Shown here piece after piece: positions 6,034 through 12,549 of a stretch of 12,549 nucleotides of DNA (positions are counted from its first letter, which is position 1; each line of letters begins with the position of its first letter). Both the position numbers and the translations under genes were made by a program. The notes beneath the pieces were generated by a model, which had not been told where the DNA came from, did no database searches, and saw nothing but the letters and a program-made list of their open reading frames with translations. Source of the stretch: JAQTTT01 sp964565435 (GTDB taxonomy: Archaea > Nanobdellota > Nanobdellia > Tiddalikarchaeales > Tiddalikarchaeaceae); the NCBI GenBank assembly GCA_964565435.1, contig CAZMEY010000021.1:1-12549 (forward strand), given 5' to 3'.

Positions 6034-6678
6034 CTACTCCTTTTTAAAAGCCACTTTGTAGCCCTTATTGATTATTGTTTTAAGCTCTTTTTCAAGCATT
6101 TTTTGGTATTCTTCAGGTAATTGGACATTGCTTTTTATAGCCAATTTTTCCCCAATAAGTTCATATTTAACGCCTTCGCCCATTAATCCTTCAATTGCGC
6201 AATTAATAATGTCTTTTTCATCAGTTATTATCTTTGATACCTTGACTTTATATAATAAATCTTTATTGCTTAAAGGGTGGTTATAATCAACCTTGACTAA
6301 CCTGTTGCCCACAAAGGCTATTTTGGCTATTCTTCCATCAATATTTACAAACATTCCCTTGACTGGATTGATTTGCTTGTCAATGAATGCGCTTATTTTA
6401 AGATTTTCCGTAAGATTCTGGGTCCATATTCCGAATCCTTTGCTTGCAGGGATTTTAACTTCATAATTTTCCCCTTCTTTTTTTCCAATCAATGATTCTT
6501 CTAGTCCCTTGATAGCAAACCCTTTGCCTATTATCAAAGTTATTGGCCCATAATTTTTGCCTTCCTGCTCTAATCCATTCTTCTTAGCGGTTGCGCTGCT
6601 TGTTGTGTCAAACAAAGCCATTGATTCAGAATCATAAGCATCATATTCTATTTTGACGCAGTCATTGTTTTTTATCAT
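6034..6678 (-). CDS. FKBP-type peptidyl-prolyl isomerase, SlyD-like with insert domain
   Basis: A 214-residue cytosolic prolyl isomerase and chaperone. Domain order fits the long archaeal FKBPs: FKBP part 1 (VKIEYDAYDSESMALFDTT, residues 8-26; then IIGKGFAIKGLEESLIGKKE and VKIPASKGFG, 49-83), an inserted-in-flap chaperone domain (about 84-130), return to the FKBP fold (VDYNHPLSNKDLLYKVKVSK, 130-149), and an extra C-terminal domain (150-214). The NHPL motif is diagnostic of this class. No His-rich metal tail is present. Start ATG 6676-6678 overlaps the alba end by 17 bases and gives the family's usual N terminus, so the two genes are coupled. Confidence 0.92.
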   Translation of the reverse strand: MIKNNDCVKIEYDAYDSESMALFDTTSSATAKKNGLEQEGKNYGPITLIIGKGFAIKGLEESLIGKKEGENYEVKIPASKGFGIWTQNLTENLKISAFIDKQINPVKGMFVNIDGRIAKIAFVGNRLVKVDYNHPLSNKDLLYKVKVSKIITDEKDIINCAIEGLMGEGVKYELIGEKLAIKSNVQLPEEYQKMLEKELKTIINKGYKVAFKKE

Positions 6679-6943
6679 CTTTTCCCAGCGTTATGGTGAT
6701 AACGCTTACATTAACATCTCCTTTCTCATTTTTTAAAGCTTCAGTGCTGGTTTGAATGTTTTTTATTTTAATATCAGACATGAATTTGTTTTTTAATATC
6801 TCTATTACATCAACTGCCCTTGAAATCAGCTTGCCTCTTGCCTTGATTATTACTTCAATGGCTCCTGCCTTGAACTGGGTAACGACAGCAAACACATAGC
6901 TCATTGGAGGCTTATTGCCAATAAACACAACATTGTCTTCCAT
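6662..6943 (-). CDS. albA: Alba, archaeal chromatin protein
   Basis: Alba is a small dimeric DNA- and RNA-binding protein that coats archaeal chromosomes. From ATG 6941-6943 it has 93 residues: NVVFIGNKPPMSYVFAVVTQ, then IKARGKLISRAVDVIEILKNKF and IKNIQTSTEAL, all matching Alba/Sac10b signatures. The basic loop has one Lys (IGNKPP) where many homologues have two. An earlier in-frame GTG (6953-6955) would add four residues, but AGGTGA (6952-6957) covers that GTG and sits 8 bases before ATG 6943, which decides for the shorter form. It is the first gene of the alba-FKBP unit. Confidence 0.96.
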   Translation of the reverse strand: MEDNVVFIGNKPPMSYVFAVVTQFKAGAIEVIIKARGKLISRAVDVIEILKNKFMSDIKIKNIQTSTEALKNEKGDVNVSVITITLGKDDKKQ

Positions 6944-6981
6944 TAAAACCTTCACCTGATTATTTTAACAAAATTATGGCT

Positions 6982-6992
6982 GTTTAAAAAGA
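6982..6992 (-). promoter_or_regulatory. Putative TATA box before alba
   Basis: In minus-strand reading ATCTTTTTAAA (centre about 6987) lies in the 62-base gap after the large Cys-rich gene. A start near 6961 would leave an 18-base leader holding the AGGTGA ribosome binding site. The T-rich segment may also help end transcription of the Cys-rich operon. Confidence 0.45.
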
Positions 6993-7005
6993 TTGCTAAA
7001 ACCCC

Positions 7006-10000
7006 TTAAATGCAGCCATAAGGGTAGCCTGTCTCAGCATTATAAGTGCAATCGCAGGTGTCAATCCTTGGCCAATCAGCAGTTCCATCCCCTGGGCTGT
7101 TGTCAACATCATAATTAGATATTATTGCCAAAGGGTAATTTTGCTTGCATTTTTGCCCTCCCTTTATAGCTCCATTAACACAATAGCTTTGATTTGTAAA
7201 ATATTTAATATTTAATGGCACATATTCGGTTGAAGATGTTGGAGTGCACCCTTCAGTATAGCAAGGATAATTGGTTGTTGTTTGAGCTCCCCATTGTATT
7301 GTTGGAGGAGTAATAACCACTCCTGTCTCTGATGCCGGAACAGTTTCATTATAATAATCATTAAGCCAATTTTCATACCAATAGATGCAGCTGACATCAA
7401 TGTATTTTTTGGCTTGCGCCCCGCTAATAGTTTTTGTGTTGCCATTCTCAAAATTAAGGGTTAACGAGCTTGGAATGTAAGAGCTTGCTATTTTCCAATT
7501 ATATGTTGAAGTTCCCCATTCAGAAGCATCCCATAAAGCCCTGCAAAACTCTTGCGACACCACATAGTTTTGGTCATCGCTGCTTAATGTGGGATAATTA
7601 TAATTTCCGAGAAAATGGAATGCTGGATAAGATTGAACCCCTGTATCTGCTGAGTCTTTAGTCATGTAAACCTTTGAATTCTTGCCGGAGTTATCGCAAG
7701 TGAAAGTCATCTCATTGCCGTAAACTTTTTTGCATGACTCATAGTTCCATAATAAATGGTATAATCTTTCATTGGAATCCCTTTCAATTATTGGCAAGTG
7801 AGGTTGCTGGATATAGACCACCCCATTGATTTCATAGCCTAAATCGCCTAAGCTTACCTCCTCATAAGATGTTGAATCATAAGGTATTAATGAATATGCT
7901 GTGAAACCGCTTAAAGCCGTGATTGGAGTATATTTATTTTTATTATAACTATAAGTGCCTGGCGCGCCAGCAACCTTGTTGTCTGGATCATATGCATCCC
8001 CTGCATTGACTCCAAAGATTGTGTCATAATCATTGCCGAATAATGAGCAATAATAGCCTATTGGCATATTGATTCTTGATGCATATGAGCTTGTAAATAT
8101 TCCTCCATCACTGTCATACCCGTTTTGAGGGCAATTGGTGAAATATATTGAGCCTCTTTTAACTTCGTTGGTGATTATTCCGCTGCCTGCGCACACAAGC
8201 TCTTGGGTTGTGCAGAATTCATGATAGCTAATGGTTGTCATAACCACCTCCTGATAATCCTTAAACTCCCTTAAAGAGTAATAGCTTGCGCATTCAAATG
8301 CATTATCTGTCACGCAAAAATAATTCGCGTAAGGAACATTGCCAAAAGTGTCGCCGCTGCATCCCCACCATCCTGCTCTTGGCTCATCGCAAGTGGATTT
8401 TGCCCACGCGTGCGTGTGAATAGTGCATTTTAAATCCATTAAAACCTGGGGAGTTTCTGGCTCAGGTTTCCTGCATTGCCCAATCCCGTCAGGCTTAATT
8501 ACTGAATATCCTCCTGCAATATGGGCTTCTCCATAGACGCAATAAGGGTCATATCCGTGAAGGTAGCAGGAGGTTTTGTTTGAAGCGCTGACTTCAACAT
8601 CTTGATTGTCAAGGCAGATGAATTCATTGGCATTTATCCCTCCCTCATCATAATACCTATGCACCTCTGATAGATTTATTTTAATGGTTGATTTTATTAT
8701 TCCCCTTTCATCATAATCCAAAAAATCCTTTCTATATTCTTCTTTTAGCCTTCCATTAATGCAATACTTATTCTTTGGGTCAGAATCATCCCAAGAATAC
8801 CCTGTTTCGCAGCAGTGATTGCCGTCGCAGTTGCCTGAGATGCATTCGCAGCTGTCTATGCAGTAAGAATTGTTTGAGCCGTAAAAATCATTGCTGCTTG
8901 AGAAAAAAACCTCTGAATCTTCATCTTTAAATTCCAACAATCTCTTTATTGACAAATTAGTCGCATAAAAAGAAAAGACATCAGTGGCTGCTCCAGAGCT
9001 TTGCACACCCTCTATCTGGGATGCAATATTCTCTCCTGCAGTAAACTCTTTCTCAATATATTGCCAATTATTATTGCCTTCAACTAATGTATCAGTGCCT
9101 TCCTGCCATCCCCCTCCAGTTGCTGCCCTAATCCTGACGCTTACGCTTTTTCCTAAAGGCACCCACAAGGTTATTCCATAAATATATTTTTCACCCTTTG
9201 AAAGATTGATAGAAACTCCTGCAATGAATCCATCCATTTTTTCATTATTAATAGTTGATATTTTAAATGATGAAAGCCCTTTATCCGCGCTTAAAGATAC
9301 TACTCCTCCCCAGTATCCTCCAACTCCTCCAGCATTATTTATTACTGATTTTGGCAGGATATTATTATTGCTGTATTCATCTTCAGGCATTGCATTGGAA
9401 TACATATTAAAAATGCATCCCAAATGGTCAATGTATTTGTGAGTCAAGCATAAAGGGTTGCATGATGAATATTGATACATTGAGCTTACTTTGCAAGCTG
9501 AATTTGGATCAGTTAAGGCATCATTCAATGTGACTGGACTACTCCCAAATTTTTCATTATACTCATGAACTTCGCTAAGGGAAACTTGCGGGCAATCTTG
9601 CGGGCAGCTAAAGCAGCTCTCAGGAGGATAGCTTAAACAGTTATCTTCGCTTTCGCAGGTTTCGCAAACCCCGTTGCCACAAACAGGGAAGATATTATAA
9701 GTAAGTCGTTTGACTAATTGCGAGCTGTAAAGCGAGAATGAATAGCCGCTGAATGATGAAGGAAGCGTGAATATTGATGAATAGCCCTGCGAGCCAAGGA
9801 TGAATTGCTGGTCAGGCCTTAATCCATAATAGATTAAATCATCTTCAATATAGATATCAAGCCAAGGGTTCCTATTAACATCATATCTTGTGCTGAACTT
9901 ATATTTGATATTTGTAAGGGTTTTGTAGACAGTTGCGCTGAAAGGATAACTGGAATCAGGCACGCATTTGGCGTTGTATGCGCTTGGATTTTCGCAATAA

Positions 10001-10734
10001 AATCCAGGACCATAATTGCTCTCGCAAAAAGCGTCTGTTTCGCATGCAGGCTTTACGCATTCATGTGTTTCGGGGTTAAGCTTGCATTTTTCATCATCCT
10101 CACAAGAAGGGCAAAGATTGGGATTATAATGGCAAGCAGTTTTTGACGCGTAAGCGGTTTTTGAAGTGCTTGTGACAGTTTGCTTTACCTCCCAGCTGCA
10201 GCCCAAATTGTCGTTGCCATTCTTTGAAGTCCTTGAGCAGTCAACTTGATTAGTTATTGAAGAGCATGACTTTCCTGCCTGATTTTGGCAAGCAAGTGTA
10301 TGATGCCATGCGCTTCCGCAGCTTCCATCAGCGCTTTTCCTGCAGCAAACATAGCCAACCACATCAAGGCATCCTGAACCGACATAATCAAAGTTGCCGC
10401 AGCTAAGCGTGCCAATGCATGAGCTGCAATCTGAAGGGGTTGATGGAGTTTGGTAATAAACAGTTGTAGGAGTATTGAATTGGTAGCAGCTGCCTGCATT
10501 GGGGTCATTAACCTTGCAAGTGCCTAAATTGTCAAAGTAATAATAAGTGGTTTTGGTTATTGCTGTCCTTGATGCTGGAGTCATGCAGTTTGCAAAGCTG
10601 TTTGAAGAATAGAAATCTCCTGAATGAAAGCCATTATAGCATGTTGCGCAGGTTTGGTCATTGATTGTCCAGCACCCGCTAAATGCAATGCTTATTGATG
10701 CAATAATCATTAATCCCAATATTAATTTTCTCAT
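7006..10734 (-). CDS. Large secreted Cys-rich surface protein with a jelly-roll-like module
   Basis: A 1242-residue exported protein of no recognised family. The signal peptide MRKLILGLMIIASISIAFSG ends at Cys21; FSGC is a loose lipobox, so lipid anchoring is possible. It holds 68 Cys. Regions: Cys-dense N-terminal part (21-257), a Cys-free strand-rich stretch (258-351), CGNGVCE...CPQDC (352-381), a Cys-free predicted jelly-roll resembling carbohydrate-binding modules (about 463-598: YIYGITLWVPLGKSVSVRIR, WQYIEKEFTAGE), CECISGNCDGNHCC (629-642), then an uncharacterised C-terminal half ending with D-V-D-N-S-P-G-D-G-T-A-D (1209-1220), a calcium-loop-like motif. No C-terminal membrane anchor. 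ATG 10732-10734 follows GGTGA and overlaps the upstream stop (ATGA); a TTG at 10749 is a worse start. Confidence 0.85.
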   Translation of the reverse strand: MRKLILGLMIIASISIAFSGCWTINDQTCATCYNGFHSGDFYSSNSFANCMTPASRTAITKTTYYYFDNLGTCKVNDPNAGSCYQFNTPTTVYYQTPSTPSDCSSCIGTLSCGNFDYVGSGCLDVVGYVCCRKSADGSCGSAWHHTLACQNQAGKSCSSITNQVDCSRTSKNGNDNLGCSWEVKQTVTSTSKTAYASKTACHYNPNLCPSCEDDEKCKLNPETHECVKPACETDAFCESNYGPGFYCENPSAYNAKCVPDSSYPFSATVYKTLTNIKYKFSTRYDVNRNPWLDIYIEDDLIYYGLRPDQQFILGSQGYSSIFTLPSSFSGYSFSLYSSQLVKRLTYNIFPVCGNGVCETCESEDNCLSYPPESCFSCPQDCPQVSLSEVHEYNEKFGSSPVTLNDALTDPNSACKVSSMYQYSSCNPLCLTHKYIDHLGCIFNMYSNAMPEDEYSNNNILPKSVINNAGGVGGYWGGVVSLSADKGLSSFKISTINNEKMDGFIAGVSINLSKGEKYIYGITLWVPLGKSVSVRIRAATGGGWQEGTDTLVEGNNNWQYIEKEFTAGENIASQIEGVQSSGAATDVFSFYATNLSIKRLLEFKDEDSEVFFSSSNDFYGSNNSYCIDSCECISGNCDGNHCCETGYSWDDSDPKNKYCINGRLKEEYRKDFLDYDERGIIKSTIKINLSEVHRYYDEGGINANEFICLDNQDVEVSASNKTSCYLHGYDPYCVYGEAHIAGGYSVIKPDGIGQCRKPEPETPQVLMDLKCTIHTHAWAKSTCDEPRAGWWGCSGDTFGNVPYANYFCVTDNAFECASYYSLREFKDYQEVVMTTISYHEFCTTQELVCAGSGIITNEVKRGSIYFTNCPQNGYDSDGGIFTSSYASRINMPIGYYCSLFGNDYDTIFGVNAGDAYDPDNKVAGAPGTYSYNKNKYTPITALSGFTAYSLIPYDSTSYEEVSLGDLGYEINGVVYIQQPHLPIIERDSNERLYHLLWNYESCKKVYGNEMTFTCDNSGKNSKVYMTKDSADTGVQSYPAFHFLGNYNYPTLSSDDQNYVVSQEFCRALWDASEWGTSTYNWKIASSYIPSSLTLNFENGNTKTISGAQAKKYIDVSCIYWYENWLNDYYNETVPASETGVVITPPTIQWGAQTTTNYPCYTEGCTPTSSTEYVPLNIKYFTNQSYCVNGAIKGGQKCKQNYPLAIISNYDVDNSPGDGTADWPRIDTCDCTYNAETGYPYGCI

Positions 10735-12518
10735 GGTTTCACCGCGCAATACATTGTATCTTCATTAGTCCCTTCAGGAGTTATACAAGTAGTATTAGTT
10801 GGTATAATTTCTACAGGCCTAAAATAAGGATTGTATAAATCCTGCTCGCTAACTTTTACTGGAACATTGTTATTTGTTTCAATGTTAAACATTCCGTCAA
10901 ACACAATATTGTAACTGAAGCAATATTTATAAGAGTATTTGGGCCCTGATATGACACATGCGCTTCCTCCAGAGCAAGTATTTGCCACTCCTAAGTCTGA
11001 GAAATAATTTATTTTATTAATATTAAGGTTGCTTCTTGGCTGGCTAATCATTCTGCTAAGGTTCAAGTTAGTACCAACAAGAGTCCATTTATAGCTTGAA
11101 CTGCAAAAATAACTTAAAGAGTTCGCGCCAATATCATGAATCATTGCTCCTTCTTCATAGCAAACCCCATTATAGCTGCACTGAGTTGAAGAACAGCACC
11201 AGCTTCTGCCACTGTCAATATTTGCACTTAAATCAGTAATGCTTTCAATGCAGGTTTTGCCGCTAACGCATTGTGTTGTCTCTCCTGGATTGTCGCACTG
11301 CCCCCTAGATAATGATAAAGCACTGCATGAACCTGAATTGCATGAATATTGGCACATGCTCTTGCTTCCGCCAAGCTTGTAATCCGAGCATTGCCCGCTC
11401 TCTGCAAGGGTTGAGACTTCTTCGCCTGCAGAGTTATGGGTGTCAAGCCATGTTGAGCAAACTCTTCCGCAAGCCCCGCAATTATTAATATCTGCTGATA
11501 CTTGAATCTCGCAAGAGCTTCCTGCAACTCCATCACAATTCTTGTATCCGCTATTGCAGTTGCATTTTGGGCTTCCGCTCCACGCGCAGGTGTTTTCGCC
11601 ATAATCCCCTGATATATCAACAACTGAATTTGCAGGACAAGATGATGCTCCTCCAGAACATGTGCCGTGCGTGAAATCCTCTCCAATTTTTGAGATGCAG
11701 TCTCCCTGCCAACACCATTGATTATTAGTATTACATGAAACTCCTCCGGAGCCAATGCATCCTCCACAAGCAGTATTAAAATGCCTTATATCAACTTCGC
11801 ATCCGTCCAAAACCCCTCCCCCATTGCAGTCTTTATATCCTGTTGAACATTTTCCATAGCCATAATATTCTGCATAGGATTGCGCACTTCCGCAAAAAAC
11901 ATTGTTTCCTGCGCTTGAATAACTGCTTCCATCATTGTCTTTTCTGTATTCTCCTGAAGTGCCTGCAGTTCCTTCCCAGCTGTCACTAACCGCAGTGTTG
12001 CAGTAAACTTTTACTCTTGCCCACTCTTGATTGGTTTGGCATGAACCGCTAACGCATGGCGCATCAGAGCAAGTTGAGCAAGAGCTTCCGCACGCATTTG
12101 GGTTGCCTGTAGTCCAAGTCTCGCAATTCTCGGAATCTCCATCACAATTACCATAATTAGCATCGCAAGTGCAAGTGACTGAGCCTGAAACAGAATTTTG
12201 CCTTAAAGTAAAACATTCATCATCATATATACTCCAAGAATGTGCATCGCAAAAGCATACTGAATTAACCACTGCGCAGGTTATTCCAAGAGAGCCGATG
12301 GATCCTGCAGTATATCCAGCGCAAGCAGCAGCTGAGCAAGGATTTCCTTCATAATAAGTATCGCATCCTCCGCAATTATTTGTTCTGGAAACATGGCTGC
12401 TTCCGCAGCTTGGAATATTGCCGCAAGAGGTGCAAGCCCTTGTCCAAGAGGTGATGCTAAACGAAATGTTTATGCTTAAAAGTAATATTAAAAATATTAT
12501 TATTTTTTTATCCATCAT
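10731..12518 (-). CDS. Secreted Cys-rich protein with NCGACG-type repeats
   Basis: A 595-residue exported protein with 57 Cys (nearly one in ten). A signal peptide (MMDKKIIIFLILLLSINISF, cut near residue 21) is followed by a disulfide-rich chain. Three degenerate repeats follow the pattern C-x-x-x-[FY]-x-x-C-[DN]-G ... C-E ... C-G-x-C: 118-150, 224-254 and 321-354 (NSGYKNCDG...SSCE...NCGACGRVC). Similar repeats are common in extracellular proteins of myxobacteria and other lineages. The last part (about 480-595) has fewer Cys and may form a separate domain; there is no membrane anchor. AAGGTGGTT (12521-12529) precedes two adjacent ATGs (12518 and 12515). Its stop overlaps the next gene, so both are made and probably exported together. 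Confidence 0.85.
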   Translation of the reverse strand: MMDKKIIIFLILLLSINISFSITSWTRACTSCGNIPSCGSSHVSRTNNCGGCDTYYEGNPCSAAACAGYTAGSIGSLGITCAVVNSVCFCDAHSWSIYDDECFTLRQNSVSGSVTCTCDANYGNCDGDSENCETWTTGNPNACGSSCSTCSDAPCVSGSCQTNQEWARVKVYCNTAVSDSWEGTAGTSGEYRKDNDGSSYSSAGNNVFCGSAQSYAEYYGYGKCSTGYKDCNGGGVLDGCEVDIRHFNTACGGCIGSGGVSCNTNNQWCWQGDCISKIGEDFTHGTCSGGASSCPANSVVDISGDYGENTCAWSGSPKCNCNSGYKNCDGVAGSSCEIQVSADINNCGACGRVCSTWLDTHNSAGEEVSTLAESGQCSDYKLGGSKSMCQYSCNSGSCSALSLSRGQCDNPGETTQCVSGKTCIESITDLSANIDSGRSWCCSSTQCSYNGVCYEEGAMIHDIGANSLSYFCSSSYKWTLVGTNLNLSRMISQPRSNLNINKINYFSDLGVANTCSGGSACVISGPKYSYKYCFSYNIVFDGMFNIETNNNVPVKVSEQDLYNPYFRPVEIIPTNTTCITPEGTNEDTMYCAVKP

Positions 12519-12549
12519 TCAACCACCTTGCTTGTTTTATAATCATTGT
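12515..12549 (-). CDS. Possible C-terminal end of an upstream gene (partial)
   Basis: One minus-strand frame is open from the window edge and ends NDYKTSKVVE at TGA 12515-12517, overlapping the ATG of the Cys-rich gene by 4 bases, exactly as that gene overlaps its own downstream partner. Only about 10 residues are visible. The alternative is that this stretch is a promoter: TTATAAAAC (12534-12542) is a good TATA box at about the right distance for a leaderless start. Both readings fit. Confidence 0.35.
   Translation of the reverse strand, partial: NDYKTSKVVE

Noticed and set aside
10735..10749. TTG start giving five extra residues to the large Cys-rich protein
   Set aside because: ATG 10734 has GGTGA just upstream, overlaps the previous stop in ATGA style and gives a cleaner signal peptide.
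11228..11767. 179-codon minus-strand frame inside the 595-residue Cys-rich gene
   Set aside because: It is an alternate frame of a gene with a clear signal peptide, start site and repeated Cys motifs; its translation shows no domain.

Overview
This AT-rich window is archaeal and most likely from a DPANN-type lineage (Woesearchaeota, Pacearchaeota or Aenigmarchaeota are guesses). The archaeal assignment rests on Alba, an NGN+KOW Spt5, a 58-residue SecE, a P-stalk set (L10/P0 and L12/P1 sharing an acidic tail ending in LFG), FKBP of the archaeal SlyD-like type and archaeal GGAGGTGATT-type ribosome binding sites. The DPANN guess rests on very tight packing, cysteine in nearly every protein, and large Cys-rich secreted proteins. 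No RNA gene, CRISPR array, transposon or other mobile element is visible, and no gene-free stretch exceeds 75 bases.

Layout. Plus strand, 1-1703: the last codons of an unseen gene, two small single-span membrane proteins, a 47-residue coiled-coil protein with a GTG start (all overlapping by 4-8 bases, so one operon), then a separately promoted 272-residue cytosolic protein. A short A/T-rich spacer (1704-1736) separates this from everything else, which lies on the minus strand.

Minus strand, read right to left: a two-gene operon for secreted Cys-rich proteins (595 and about 1242 residues, joined by an ATGA overlap); then alba-FKBP, ftsZ-secE-spt5, L11, and L1-L10-L12, ending in an oligo-T terminator. 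The order ftsZ-secE-spt5-L11-L1-L10-L12 is the classic archaeal cluster linking cell division, Sec translocation, transcription elongation and the ribosomal stalk. TTTTTTAA-like boxes sit at the expected promoter distance before alba, ftsZ, L11 and L1, so the cluster probably has several internal promoters with very short leaders.

Main points of interest. The L11 gene encodes only the rRNA-binding C-terminal domain; the N-terminal domain that normally contacts L12 and translation factors is absent and is not hidden in another frame. It is replaced by a Lys/Ala-rich C-terminal tail, so the total length (158 residues) looks normal. L10 is also short in its L12-binding spine. FtsZ has His in place of the usual Asn in its synergy (T7) loop. 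The two Cys-rich proteins (57 and 68 cysteines) look like a co-exported, disulfide-rich cell-surface pair; the small one carries three degenerate Cys repeats and the large one a predicted jelly-roll (carbohydrate-binding-like) module.
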